From Symsagittifera roscoffensis (taxonomy: Eukaryota > Xenacoelomorpha > Acoela > Convolutidae), in the NCBI RefSeq assembly GCF_963678635.1, contig NC_087066.1, positions 41,751,338 to 41,815,337 of the forward strand: DNA of 64,000 bases, read 5' to 3'. Positions within the stretch are counted from its first letter, which is position 1; each line of letters begins with the position of its first letter. Position numbers and translations under genes: made by a program. The notes beneath the pieces were generated by a model that was not told the DNA's origin, did no database searches, and saw only the letters and a program-made list of their open reading frames with translations. Below, one piece after another: positions 25,101-38,279 of this stretch.

Positions 25101-25280
25101 AAATCTCATTTATTACTAAGTATATCCCAACTATCAACATTTTAAACAGTAAAATAGAAATCCAAGACAAATATAAAAACTTGAGTATTACATCCCCAAC
25201 ATTTTTCCAAAAATTGAATAAGCAACTCCATTTTATTCCAAAATGTACCTTTTGTATAAACAACAAAGGAAACATCTAAA
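22150..25280 (+). pseudogene. Ty3/gypsy-like retrotransposon fossil: gag-like part
   Basis: Fragments of protein-like, Asn/Gln/Lys-rich sequence appear in shifting frames, broken by many stops. The clearest landmark is a gag zinc knuckle, C-x2-C-x4-H-x4-C (CIFCRRYVHNIAEC), encoded at 24146-24187. A 710-bp internal tandem duplication (see separate entry) splits the region. Gag binds the element's RNA and forms the particle; this copy cannot make a full protein. A protease would normally sit between gag and RT, but I do not see its active site. Confidence 0.6.
23432..24853. repeat. 710-bp tandem duplication within the gag-like region
   Basis: 23432-24141 and 24142-24851 are adjacent direct copies with essentially no differences, so this event is much younger than the decay around it. 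The junction falls in the zinc-knuckle codons: 'atggtgtatcttttgtcgt' occurs at 23432 and 24142. The same 91-codon open frame therefore appears twice. Confidence 0.92.
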
Positions 25281-25339
25281 ACCAATGTATATGACTTTTC
25301 TATCAATCAAGTACATCAATATAACACTGATCAAAATAA

Positions 25340-26645
25340 ACAGAAACAATATATGTGTGATCTTGAATTCAAGCCAAGTCATAAATTTTTAAGAGTAACG
25401 ATTTCATCTATCAAATACGCTAAAGCTACAAACAGAAGTATAATAGCACTACATGTCTACAATAATTCGCCATACAAAAAATTATACTTCCTGTAGGATT
25501 TTTAGGATATTGCGAAAGAAACGCAATGTTTCATCCTTTAAAATAAAATTTTTTCAGAGTGAGTAAAATTTTAAAATTATTAGATATTTGTCAATCATTA
25601 ATTCTTAATGAAAAATTATCCAATAATAATGTTACTACTAATTCAAAACGAAACAGAGATTATTTCTCAAAAACTCCTATTTTTAACCAACATTCCAAAT
25701 CTCAAAAAATAAACTCAAACAGCAAAAATTTTTGACGATTTTGATTTTTCAACAATTTTAAATTGATCACCAAAAATTGGAACAGTTGGCAGAATTAATA
25801 TTGAAATATCCCTTGATTTATTTCAGATCAAAACTTGAATTTGGAAAAACACATTCACCTTTATATCTTCCACTTAACCCCAACGCAGTTTTCAAAAAAC
25901 AAGGTGCAAGTAGAGTACCAATACACTTACAAGACAAAGTAAACAGACTTTTAGATATTCTCGAACAGTATGAAATTATCTCACCGATAAATAAACAAAC
26001 TATGTATTGTACGATCTTGAATTCAAGTCAATTCATAAGTTTTTATATAGTAATGATTTCATCTATCAAACACGCTAAAGATATAAGCAAAGATGTAAAA
26101 GCACTAAAAGTATACAATAAATCGCCATACAAAATTACACATTCTTTAGAATTTTTATGATATCGCGAAACAGATGCATCATTTCTTCCTACACACGAAA
26201 TAGCATTCAAAGCAAATAAAGTTTTAAATTTATTAGATATTTGCCAATCAACAATTCTTAATGAAGAGATATCCAAAAATCATATTACTACTAATCAAAA
26301 TGAAACTCGGAGTATTTCACAAAAACCCCCTAGATTAATCCAATACTCCAAACCTCAAAATATACAAACGAAAAACAACAATTTTCGACGATGTTCAATT
26401 TTCAAAATTCTTAAAATAATCTACTAGAATTTGAACAATTAGCAGAAATATTATTAAAAAATCCCATGGTTTATGCAACATCAAAATTTGGTCGTAAAAA
26501 TACAATCACCGCTACATCTTCCACTGAAATCCAACGCAGTTTTCAAAAACAACGCGCAAGTAAAGTACCAATACACTTACAAGACAAAGTAAACAGACTG
26601 TTAGATATTCTCGAACAGTATGAAATCATCTCACCGATAAACAAA
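25340..26645. repeat. About 650-bp tandem duplication at the start of RT
   Basis: The stretch around 25340-25990 recurs at about 25990-26645 with clear divergence: 'gatcttgaattcaag' at about 25360 and 26010, and the block encoding VPIHLQDKVNRLLDILEQYE at about 25915 and 26567. Being more diverged, it is older than the 710-bp duplication in gag. Confidence 0.75.
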
Positions 26646-27060
26646 GAACAACAACCCGAAGAAAACACAATCACTTTTCCCGTAATTATTCTCGCTAAAA
26701 GATAATCACTTAAAACTGTTTTAAAAGTACAATATTTAATTTCTCTAATTGTTGAATCAAAAAGCAATTGGCCCCTAGAATCAAAACAAGTAATACTTAC
26801 AAAAGTAAACTGACAATAGTATTCCACTGCCGATATGAATAGCGCCTACAATCAAAAGCCATTAGACGAACAATCACGTCGTTAAACACAATTCGTTATT
26901 GGCAATAAGCAATATGACTTCTATGGTTTTTTCATAGGACCAGCAGCTTTTTCAGCATTCATGAGTAAAGTTTTTAGTCCATAAATTCTTAGTAAAATAG
27001 TCATTACATACTAGGCCGATGTTTTCATAAATACTCAAATAAAACAATATATTTTTAAGG
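25777..27060 (+). pseudogene. Ty3/gypsy-like reverse transcriptase, inactivated
   Basis: The RT N-terminal part (VNRLLDILEQYEIISPINK, twice because of the duplication) is followed in broken frames by typical RT phrases: DMNSAYNQKPL, an IGNKQYDFYGFF stretch and an AFSAFMSKVF stretch near 26830-26980. The catalytic Y-x-D-D box at 27009-27020 reads Tyr-stop-Ala-Asp, so one essential Asp is lost and a stop sits inside the motif. Numerous stops and frameshifts separate the pieces. It is a dead copy of the polymerase that copies element RNA into DNA. Confidence 0.75.
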
Positions 27061-27259
27061 TTTTATATCAGCAAATCTTCTTAAAATAAAGCATAAAAGA
27101 GCCCCAGATAAGCCCATTTTTTCCTTACACGTGTAAAATTCCTTGGAATATTATTAAAGGCACCATAATTATACCTTTAAACTTACGAATAGATGCAACT
27201 TTAAAAAACTCTAACCACCATCAAATAAAAAGAGAATCCAAGAATTTCTTGTGATGCTG

Positions 27260-29480
27260 AACTTTCTTAGTAATATGTTTACAAAATGCAACTATATCTC
27301 AGACCATTTTACAATTTTCAAATGAAATGAACCTAAAATTAGCAAATTCAAGACTTTTTACCCAAGCAGAGCTCAGAGTCTCTACCCTTATCAGAGAATA
27401 TACAGCCATAATAAGAACATTAACAGAATTTGAATTCCTAATCCTTGGATCAAAATATCCAACAGTTTTATTCATAGATCATAAACCTATAATTTACTTA
27501 TTCACACAAAAATCTATTAAAGTTTATAGATAACAACTTGTTTTATTGAATTTCCTAAACTTACATATGGTTTGGACAGCGGGCAAAAACCTTGCTTTAC
27601 CAGACACACTTATCGGAAATACCCCACCTAAACTGATAACACAAAAAACAACTGTAGAAATACCACGAAAGACGAAACATCATCACGGCTAGAAAGCAAA
27701 TACGCAGTAAAACTGACTCTGATACCGAACAAATAAACACTTTTGAACTTTTTTCATTACATTTTGATTGCCAAAACAACCACTATGAATTAGATTCATC
27801 AGGGAAAATACGTTTAAAGCAATACCATATTCATCATGGATGAAAATTAATACACAAACGGAAAATATCTAAGCAAAAAGCTACAACCAAACAAACCATT
27901 CCCATTAATAGAAAAAGAAAACTTAACAGAAATCATAATTTACCAGGCCCTCTCGAACCAAACAAAAAATATAAAATCATTTAGATATTTAATTTAGAAG
28001 ACCCCTTGGATTGTCTCTCAGAAAAATAAATTCAAAAAATTTGGCTTCCAAACACAAAAACAATGACAATTCAGTTATTTCAGAAATACCCAAATTTTGA
28101 CCCTGTCATCGGAAAACTTAAGCCTGGGCTCAAATATAAAACAAAACCAGTCAAAGCCAATATCACAATATTAGAAAACAAAAGCTTACTTTAACTTTTC
28201 GGAAAGCTTAACAGTACAACGCTAAACGAAAACACTGACCTCATCGAAAATCACTCTCTAGAAACAAAAGTATCCTGTCTCCCACTAAGCTTAAATTTAA
28301 TTGCATTTGACATTTCACATTGCTTGCATACAAAAGGACATACAGCATCAGAAAAAAAAACTTATACAAATTTCACTCAGAATTTTTATTTTCCAAATGC
28401 ACCGATTTGGTTAAAATCACTTCGCAATGGTTACATAACATGTCAATTAAACAAAATTTTTCTACATCAAAAGCAAATAGCAGAAAAACAAGTCTTTAAA
28501 GGAGGAAGCCTATATTTTTTTCATAGAATCTGATTTGATATCAAAGGCCCTTTATCCCCATTCTAAGAAGACAATTCGTATATACTCGTAATAGTCGATT
28601 CATTTGCATCTCACCTCACTGCAACGCTTATTATGCTTACACTACACTTTAAAAACACTGCATTGCAAAATTTGGACTACCTGAAATCCTTGTCACAGAC
28701 AACGGAATAGAATTCAAACATAACGAAATCATTACATTATGTCACACCTATAATATCAAACATAAACATAAACCTAGAACATCCCATGCCCCAAGGACAA
28801 ATGGACTATTTGAAGGCATGAACCGCTCACTACAAGAATACCTTCGATGTATAATAAACGGAAACGATAAAAAATACACCGAAGGGTCAGCAGACGTAAA
28901 ACTATTCCCTTTATCATTTTATTCTCAAATCACAACAATATTTGGACTATCAACATATGAAATGGTTTTCAACCAAAAACCACGTAAACCGATAATGTTC
29001 AGAGAAAAATCCTGAAAAAACTTATAAGGTTATTTTCATTCCACTTGGTTATAATCTACCACTTCACACTCATGACTAAGATCATTTTCACCATCCAAAA
29101 GTTTTAAAATTAGCTTCTGAACCCAGACAAAGTGTATTTTAAACAGAGATAGAAAAAAACCTGATGGAATTTATAAAGGAATGGCAAAGAAATTGTTATA
29201 AAGACATAATATTCAGTCTCAAACGTTTAAGTTTAACGTTTTACACCAGCATCAAAACTAAGGATAGGAACATTTGTTTTAATCCAATTTTTTTTATTCA
29301 AAAAGGAATCTCAAAAAAAGCTACAACATATCCGAAAAGAACCATTTCAAATTATAGAAAAACTTAAAGACGTCACATATAAGCTTATAGATCACAATAA
29401 AAAAGAAATAGTACAACATAGAAATAATCTTTCTAATAACCATACTACCCGAAAGAATACGCCCTTCGCGAATTAACACA
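27260..29480 (+). pseudogene. Ty3/gypsy-like RNase H and integrase, degraded
   Basis: RNase H: an open frame at 27327-27533 has the family pattern F-x-Q-A-E-L-R-x-S-T-L and later DHKPIIYLF. Integrase: the zinc-binding-type region lies near 28310-28480 (HxxGHT-like start, CQLNK), followed by core pieces near 28510-28850 including a TDNGIEF stretch around the second catalytic Asp and NGLFEGMNRSLQ around the catalytic Glu. Order RT-RNase H-integrase identifies Ty3/gypsy type rather than Ty1/copia. Frames are interrupted throughout. No 3' LTR was recognised. Confidence 0.75.
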
Positions 29481-29570
29481 ATTATACTCTTTCAGAGGAC
29501 TACCCATCGTTGACAAAATTACAGAAAATAACGTAAAACAGAAAACAACAAATTCCAGTCATCTACCTTG

Positions 29571-30913
29571 AAAATTGAGAAAGAATCATTCAAAAAATTA
29601 GTCACACGCAGCATTTCTATCAAAAAAAACAAACTGGCTCAAAAATTTTTTACAATCTAAAAACAATGCCAAAAAATTTTCAATTAAAACCCGAAAAAAA
29701 TCGATTAATTTGAAAATAAAAATTGGTTGTACTGCTAATAGCGTTATGGAAAAACAAGAACTGAAAATTTTGGTTTTATAATTTTCGCACGATGCTGAAG
29801 TAAGGACCCGCTTCCTTCAGGTAAAACCATATAAAACTTCGCAAAACCTTTAGTTCTGACTAAACTTGCCATCCGCTGTATGAAAAATGCTCAATTCTGA
29901 TTGGCTAAAACTTCCAGCCTAACATCCTCCCCGCCCAACCCCAAAATTTTTTGGGGGAATGTTTACTTGATTCTTCCTTTAGTTTGATATTGATTGGTAT
30001 TTATAATATGCATTGATGTATTTGGTAATTGGTAATTTTCTGACCCCTCAGTTTATTGAATGCACCCCATAATACTTTATGAATCAGCATTATACGATGC
30101 TCCAAGAAGTGAGGCAGTAGGATACTCCAAAGACTTTTTAAAATTTTCTGATCAAAAGACTAAATAGGGTGACTCGAAAACCAGCCTTTGTCAGTCAAAG
30201 TTCGGTGAAACAATTGTTCCGACGACGACTGGTGGTAAAGAAAAAACATATTTACACAAATGTGATGGAATATATGTACAACCAGACTGAAAACTTATGA
30301 ACTTAGTATAATTATAATTATGCAGCCGCCGGTGTTACTACCACGCAGTTTTTGGTTTAAGAAAATAACGTTGTAACATCAGAAAACAACAAAAAAGATT
30401 GAAACGTAATTCTCAAGGTGTTGAGACAAATCCAACTAAGCAGTTTTTTAAATTTCAGACAGTCACTGTTCTCGTACTCTTAATATGTTGTCGTTTCATG
30501 AGCGGTGTTTGGCACAATCACTTCAAAATAAGATCTATAACGTTTTTTAAAATTTGTTTTAAATAGTTTATATCAATCTGTGATATTTTCCAAAAAAGAG
30601 ATTTAGGAACCCGAACATGAGCCTGGTTAGTTTTTTGTTTCTATTGCCAGAGATAATAGTTACAAGTTGCAAAAATTGCACATCCGTTGAATCTAGTTAC
30701 GTACCGATGGTAGGGGGCGTTATTTTTTTTCAAATTTTCCTCCCTTTCGGTTTTTCTTTCACGACAGATGTTTCTAGCTAAAACCACAACTTTTTACAGG
30801 CGCCTTTGATACCAAAATATATAAAGAATCAAACTTTGAAGACAAGCGAAAGTTTGAGAAGCAATCATCCCAAAAATTACTCACACACAGAATTTTTATC
30901 AAACAGTAACAAA
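29571..30913. repeat. 1.2-kb spacer bounded by a ~65-bp direct repeat
   Basis: 29571-29635 and 30849-30913 are about 80% alike by eye (gaatcatt...tcacacgcag...tctatcaaa versus caatcatc...tcacacacag...tttatcaaa). They bracket 1.2 kb of noncoding sequence between the gypsy fossil and the Polinton-like fossil. They could be remnants of an element's ends or of an older duplication. Confidence 0.5.
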
Positions 30914-30923
30914 CAAGTTTTAT

Positions 30924-31501
30924 CTAATGAAATGATTGCTTTCCCACCCGAATAAATTTAAGCTCTCTGGAAAAAAACAGGTGACAGTTGAAAGAATTTT
31001 CTTGGAAAGATCCCGCAACTGCTGAATTTGTATTCATTGCAACAGCTATTCTTACTGGGGCATTAATGAAAACGTTTTCCTGAATAAACTGGTTTTGGCT
31101 AAATGGAATGATGAAGGTTCTTGCTAAAGTTTCCATGTAATTGCAATGAGCAGGTTCCCTTTCAAGATTCCATTGCAAGTTTTGATGATTGGTTTTAGGT
31201 ACTAAAAATCTTCTAGTAAACTGCGAATATTCGACAATTTTCAGACTAACATTTGGATTATCAGACAGCATGTAAAATTTAGGTCTAGCTCGAATTAGTT
31301 TAATTCGAACTTTGGTTTTTGGTAGTAATTGTTTTTCACAAGTAAGCAAATCAGTGGCAAGCCTTCACGTAGTGAAAAAATTATCCCTGTTCCTAAAAAA
31401 TTTGCTATATCAGTGAACGGATTCATATCAAATGCTTCTGGAATAACTTCAAAATTATATCCATGACAAGCAAATATTCCTTTATTACTCACTGACAACA
31501 A
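30924..31501 (-). pseudogene. Polinton/Maverick-like major capsid protein, C-terminal fragment
   Basis: Two overlapping minus-strand frames (30924-31349 and 31295-31501) together resemble the C-terminal half of the double-jelly-roll major capsid protein family found in Polinton/adintovirus-like elements, where database hits are often named after the C. elegans protein F54H12.2. The frame changes between the pieces, and further fragments probably continue to about 31950. The assignment is from recalled family resemblance, supported by the packaging ATPase and polymerase fossils nearby; it is not a database result. The copy is inactive. Confidence 0.55.
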
Positions 31502-32223
31502 GTTGAATATGTTCGATATTTGTGCTTTATGAGGATATAAGCCATTTTTGTTGTAAAGCCTTGTTTTGTTAAAATAAACTTCACAATTGGAGAACAGAGC
31601 GTGTAGTAGATTGTTTACATAGGTTAAGTAATGATCTGGTTCCTCATCTGATTTTGCTTATGTTCTAAACTTTGTTTTTGAAAGTGTCAAAAAATCTTCT
31701 TTTTAATAATTGAGGCTTTAAACTGAGGTGGGTATTACGCATATCCTAATCAAGATTACATTCCAACTCAAATTCAAAGTCAATACTGCTTTGTTCTAGA
31801 GAAGTACTGGCAAAAACTTCTTGTGTGTAAGATGACATATTTGTTTCTAAAACTGAGATTGAATCAAAAATCTCCAAAGAAAAACTTGTAAAAGCTCCGT
31901 ATCAAAAACTACTATCTTGATTCATACTCAATTTAATTGGTCAAAAGGTCTTTGCGAGAGCAAATGGTTTTCGATCTACTTTTTCGAGAACTGGTTCTAC
32001 TAGTTCTGCGCTTGGATTTTTTTTCCACCTCCCACATGTTTTCGAACAGTTTTTGTTCCAACCTATTTTGCATAAAGTTTGACTTTTCTGTCCACTAACA
32101 ATTTTTTGCAATCTCAAATAATCTTTTTGCAATCTATATTTCAATATTTGCAATAATTTTTTGCAATCTCAATTTCAAATAAATATGCTCCAATTTTTTT
32201 TTGCTGCTGAGACTATATATTTT

Positions 32224-32864
32224 TCAATAAAGGGGATTGATGTTCTCCAATAGTTTGTACGAGAGCACCAAACTTCCTCCACAATCTTTTGCATGTCCAC
32301 AAGAAGTTGCAAATTTAGCTGAACTTTGAGCAACCGATTCGTATAAAGTAGAAATCAAAAAACAATTATTCGAAATCTTGCGGAACAAGAGAACGCCTCG
32401 TGTAACTCCTGGGGACACAAAAGGAATTTTTTGGCCTGTAGTATCCCTTAGTTCAGTTTTTATGCTATGGAAATCAGTTTTTTTTAAATAAAAATTTTTA
32501 AATTGTGGAATCGTAAAAACTGATAGTTCAAGTACTGTCCTGTAGATATTATCTGTCAATTTTTTCTATTATGGAAATGAAAAGAATACTCCGAAGTAAA
32601 GAAGTTTTTCTCTCAGCGACGATAATATTATCTAGGATAAAAATACTGAGGATAATGTGGTCCTATTCCACTCATCATGACCCCTGTCTGATTTTGTTCT
32701 AGATCACAACCAAAAACATGACTCAAATCAGCATTTTGATTGATTAGCACTAATTGATCCTCAGATAAACGAATTGTTTTTTTTGAAATTTTTTCTGCTG
32801 ATACCTAATTTCCATTATAATCATTTTTTTGTGCATCTAGTAGTTTTCGAACTTTGTCATTCAT
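32224..32864 (-). pseudogene. Polinton-like minor capsid (penton-type) protein, degraded
   Basis: A minus-strand start codon at 32862-32864 opens a frame that breaks, continuing in pieces to the 111-residue frame at 32224-32559. That piece has an alternating beta-strand-like pattern, and its position just upstream of the major capsid fossil is where Polintons usually carry the minor capsid gene. Identification rests mostly on position and overall resemblance. It cannot encode a complete protein. Confidence 0.4.
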
Positions 32865-32879
32865 GGCAACAACTATATC

Positions 32880-34460
32880 AACAAAACTTGATTAAAACCC
32901 AGGTTCAATGTGCATCGGTTTTTTTTCTTCAAATTTTTTTTTCTTCAAAATTTTCTCTCTCATCTATGAACGTAAACTTTCCATCAGTAACGTTTTGGTA
33001 CGATGGAGGGTACGATGTTTTGAAACAGCAACCTCTCAATCTCCATTAAGTTTTATTTGTTCCGTTCGAAAACTTGTACAAAAATTAAGGCTAGTATTCG
33101 GATAACAATTAAGTGAGTCTATGGAAACTAGCTCAATAGTGTAAAAACCCATGGTTTTGGATCGATAGAAGTATGACTTAAAAGAAGATTTACCTTTAGT
33201 CTGAACGTTTCCGCAGTTCTTTTACAAAAAACTTGCAAAATTTTTCTTCTCTTTGAGATCTTTGATGATATATTATCGGTTTTTTTGTTGTTATTGATGA
33301 TATTTCAAATACTTCATCGGCGAACTGTGGCTGGCAACCTTTTCGCAACAGCATCTCATTTTTCGAAAATCTCACTCAACCCCAAAATTTGGAATTTTGA
33401 TTTATTATATTTTATGATTGATTTGTCATAGAAAAACGATAGAAGTAATTTTTTTCCCATCTTTTGAAGGTTTTCCAGAAGATGAATTTTTGCGACTGTA
33501 CCTGGAAGAAAAAAATTGCGGTAAATTGAGATAAAAAATTTTTGTCATGATCTTTAATTTAACGATTTTTTTTTTTTTTTAAATACCAAATTGCTCTCTC
33601 TGCAAATGCAGCATTTGTTTCATTGATTTACGAGTCTTTCAATGTCTTTCTGATTGCAAAATTTTTTAGAATTTCTTTCATTTTCTGTTTTTTTTGTCAA
33701 CCCAAAGTTTTTCAGGAGTGCTCTTTCGAGAAATCATTTTTTGAAAGCTTATAAAGTTTTTTTTGGCAGAATTTGGTTCTCATTGTTTGAACTCTGACAA
33801 ATTTCTAAAAAATTTCTACAGCAACTAATAAAGACTTAACTTGCTTGTTTTGACTAGCTAACTTGTCTACAAAAGTCTTGGTTTGTAAAAAAAAGGTTCT
33901 TCATTCTTTGTTGATAAACCGCTCGCTTTTCTCAAGTTTTGCACAGACCCATACGCAGCGACCCCAGAATACAATCTGTTTAACATACTTTTTCAGATTT
34001 TGAAAGGAATCCAAATTCCGCTATGATTTGCATATGGATTCTTGATTATAACAAGTTTAAGTGAAATTTGAGCTGATATCAAAAGGGTAAAATAAAAATC
34101 TGGAAAATTGGTGTTTTTTTGCTTCAGTGCACACACAGTCTACAATAGATTCTTTTTTATCTCGATTATCTAATATGATGTCTTTTGACTGGCTTAATTT
34201 AGTTCTAGGAGAAGTCAAAATGAAACACTGTGCTTATTGTTACTCGTCTTCAACCTTGAATTTACCGCACTGCAAGTAAAATCAAAGTGTTTTGATACAC
34301 TCTCCCCTTTTTATTGCTTTTGTTCCAATTTTTGCTTTTTTTTAGAAGTTTAATTTGTGATTGATAAACTGAGTACGGAAATGAAACAAACTGTTCTATA
34401 CTGTGTCAACCGTTTACTGACAAATGGGGTAGTAATAGATATCAATTGTAACCTTTATTT
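32880..34460 (-). other. Interior of the Polinton-like fossil, genes not identifiable
   Basis: AT-rich sequence with only short open frames. Short protein-like patches on the minus strand appear near 33900-34250, but no motif of a known Polinton gene (cysteine protease, integrase) could be read with confidence. Confidence 0.35.
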
Positions 34461-34464
34461 GAAC

Positions 34465-35230
34465 TTAAAATAGTTCTTCTTTTTTATAGACGCGTTCAAT
34501 TTGTATTAAGTTAAGTCTTTTTTCCGAAGGTCTGGAAGCTAGCTCTCCTCTGAATAGGTTTACCAAACACTCGCTCAGGAACTGGATGAAATCTTTTGGA
34601 TAATTGAGAATAAGTTTTTTCGATGTATTAGTGCAAAGTATTGGGAGAATGAAGACGTATTGTGTACTCATCTTGTGAATCAACTGTTTTTATGCTTTTA
34701 GGTTAAGTCAATGGTTAAAAGCCCGCTAGGTGCTGATGTTGAATTTTGATACCACTCTTTCAATTGAGATCCCAGATCTAGTTGTTGACTTAGTGTAATG
34801 ATTTGTAAAAACATCTCTCGATGACTTGAACAAGATTATTTGCGTATTTTGTAGCTATGGATCTCTTTTCTTTGGTGAAATAAATTGTGTTTGATGTTTA
34901 TTGTATTCAATCCCCTCTGTATTCCAGCAGTGGCAATTTTTAAAAATTGTTTGGATTTTGAAATTATTTCACAAGAATCATCAAAAAAAGGCAGATACTT
35001 AGTTCCGTTTTTGGCAAGATTTTCATTCAAAGCAAAATCTACTCCTTGAATAAATTGAAGGTTTTTCCTTTGCATTTGACTAAAAAGCGGTTGATGATGA
35101 TGTTAAAAGTAGAAAACTTTGTCAATACTGGTTGAAAAGTACCTTTTTTCAACCAATAAAAAATCTGATGAGATTTTCTAGATCCACTTGTAGAAACTAG
35201 GAAGATAAAAAATTGTTCTTTGCTAGATAA
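34465..35230 (-). pseudogene. Polinton-like genome-packaging ATPase, degraded
   Basis: The minus strand encodes a decayed P-loop region (TSGSRKS at 35171-35188 area, an altered GxxGxGKS/T-type Walker A) followed about 60 residues later by a Walker B-like hydrophobic-Asp-Asp stretch (LPFFDDSC, about 34970-34995) inside the frame 34836-35075, then the C-terminal frame 34465-34683. This is the layout of the FtsK/HerA-type (A32-like) packaging ATPase of Polintons and related viruses. The frames are disconnected by shifts and stops, so the protein is lost. Confidence 0.6.
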
Positions 35231-38200
35231 TATTTTATTTATAGCTTTGGAGAAGGTAAAATATAACCGACTGTACTTGATAAGAAGCTACCCAAATTGT
35301 CTTTTCTTCACATATTGTGGATAACATTATTCGAACGATTGCATATACTAGCATAAAATTATAACCAAAAAAATTCCACAGAAAAACTAAAAGAGAGCTA
35401 TTATATGTACGTCCATATCATCAAACACAAAAACTTTCTTAATTTTACGGGCTGGTCACAATGATCGACCATCATAACTCTAGAAAGAAAAAGTTGAGAA
35501 TGACATCTAATTAAAGTTCAAAAAAGGTAGTATAATGCGATTATTATGATTGACATTTTGTTAAAAAAACATCGAGTCCATGTTCCGTATGCAAATGCTT
35601 TTCTGTCTGCACAATGAAGAGTTTTTGCATGAGGAAAAGCGTAATTGATAAACCTGAAATAATGTTCTTCAACTTTGAAAATCAAGTTCTGAACTTTTGG
35701 GCATGCTTAGTCATGCAAGTTTGTAACCTTTGTTTCCAAAATTTTTGACAGAATTTTACATCCTTTAATGTTTTGCAAAAAATTCCGTTTCTGAGGTTAC
35801 TAGACTTCTCAATATGTTTTCAAGTTCAGTATATTTTTTGTAACCCCTGCTACAACTGATTCCATAAAACTGATCTGTAGATCAAATAGGTTGGGTTGTT
35901 GATTTGAAGTTTTTGTGAGTAAGAAACAAAAACATAACAGTTTTTCAATCCTTATAAACTCCTAGTTCTTTCACTCTATTGTTTTTAATAAATTCAATAT
36001 TCAAAACAACCAGAATCATTTTGTTAACTGTTTTTCAGGAAATTATTTGGTTAAAATGACTAACAGTTGACCAATGCATATACTGATGCAGCAAATATCC
36101 AAAACAAAACAGGTACAAGGAAACAAATTTTTCTTTTTGTGTTTGACGAAAAATCTTGTTTTATAGTCTCAAAAATTTCGTACAATTTCTGTACGCATAT
36201 TTTTCTTCAGTGCATTAGTCAATAATGATACAAGTTTTTTTGTATGTCTCTACATAACCAAGAGCGTTTTATCTTATTCTTACTTTTGTAGTTCTAAAGA
36301 TTGATCATTTTGCCATTGATTTCCATCTCTACGGTTTTCTACAAGATCTAATTTTTTGGTATCCCATGAAAGTTGTTCTTCTATTTTTATGAGTTCACTC
36401 AAAATGGGACACTTGTAAGTCTACGTCCAAATTCTGCAATTATGGAAATTTTTTTGATCTTAAAACAGTTAGCGAAATTATTTGGGATATTTCTCTTTTT
36501 TGGGATGAGAAAATATCCAACTCATACTGTTCAATTCGCCAGAGGTTGTTTCTTGCACTCGGATTTGTACTAGATCAGGCGAAAATTCTACCTAGCTCAT
36601 AAGGTTGCTGTTTTGAACGGACAAGATAATTTTGAGCAAAAAGGGTGTAAACAACTGAGTAAAAACAAGAATAAAAATTGATTTACAGCTGATCGAGGAA
36701 GTATTTAACGGTAGTCAAGTTGAAATGAAATTGTTTAGAGCTGAGAGAGGAGGTAATTGAAAGTACTTAAATTGAAACTAAAATTTTTACAGATGAGAGA
36801 GGAGGCAGTTGACGGTACTTAACTTAAAAACAAATCAATTTTTAGTTAGGAGGGAGGGGTACCTTCAACTCAAATGTGTTGGGTTAACGAAACACAATTA
36901 ATTTTTCAGATTTGGTCTATAGTCGTGTCCAATCAGTTTTCAGCTTCCTTTTATGTAAATTTCATTTTGAAGTCGAGTCTAATCAGAAAGAAAAATCCAT
37001 TTTAGGAATGTTTTAGACATTGACGTTTCCAATCACAAAAAATGGGCTTTTTTGCTCTGGTTGTCGCATCCAATCGAAGTAAAGTTTATTTTTTAAAGGC
37101 CTAAGTCTTCCAAATAAGAAAAAAATTCACAAAGAAAATTGCAAAATAAACGACCACATGTTGTTTCTGGAAAAATAAGAAATACCGCCGATATAAGTAA
37201 CACAAGAAAAGAACTATAACAAGAAGCATCTCTGCAAGTTTTCTCATCAAGTCAATTGATTTTTCTGTATTTAATCAATGAGAAATTGTTGATTTTTGAG
37301 TAGATAGTCGAGTTTTTTAATTTTGATGTAAATTTGAGAATATAGCTTGAAGATGACGAATTTTTCAAAGCATATCTGGGGAAATTTTATTCCAAACCTG
37401 ATCATGCAGCCTTTTGAACATTGAAAGCCATTTTAATGAGTAGAGGAAATAAGAATTTTGCTGGGAGTTTTGACAAAATTGGGAACCGGGTAGGGGATAA
37501 AAAGAGTCTTCGATATATTATCAAACGACTTTTCGATCAATTTCAATTTTTCAAGAATAAATTTAAAAAAATCCTTTTCACGTGTAAATAAACCGTACGC
37601 TTAAAACATTGATGCTAAATACTTACTTCAAAAATAAACTCTTTGATTGAGTAAGTTTCTCTAAAGAGACCTTACTTATCGGATAGCTGTTTTTGGATTT
37701 TATTGTCCAAAAAGTTATGAAAAAAGTAAGAAGTCATCATCTGTTTCATCAATAAGAAAAACAGTTGGAACTTTTTATTTTATTTTCTTGTAAAGTAACT
37801 CGAAGAAAATCAAATGTTTACTGACAGAACTTTTTCAACTAAAGATAAAGTTTTTTTTGAAAATAATAATAATGAAATTGATTTTAGAAAGTGTTGGACT
37901 TGGAGTGATTGATCTCTAACAAACAGTGTTATTATAAGAATAGTCAATTCTGATTGTTGATTTTCTCTAAGCAACAGCGAATAAAATTCATTTCTTTCGG
38001 ATTTTTTTTGTTAAAATCAATCGCTCTATACTTTGCATAACTACTTGGAAATTTTTTTCAACTATTCTGAATTTTTTTCTGGGACATTTTAAATCATCTT
38101 TTTTCTAGGTATTTTGTACGTTTAATTAAATTTGCAACAAGCTAAATCTCCAATTTTTTTTGATTGCGCAGCAAAATCCAATTGGACTTAGAACTTGGTC

Positions 38201-38260
38201 TATAATGAAGCCGGTGAATTCATTATTTTTATGATCATGAAAATAACACACTCTTTGATA
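35230..38260. other. Middle of the Polinton-like fossil, no gene readable
   Basis: About 3 kb between the leftward packaging/capsid remnants and the rightward polymerase. A protease and an integrase would be expected here if the element was once complete. I find only short frames (for example 36373-36573) without recognisable motifs. Confidence 0.4.
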
Positions 38261-38279
38261 AACCTATGCTATTTTGTTT

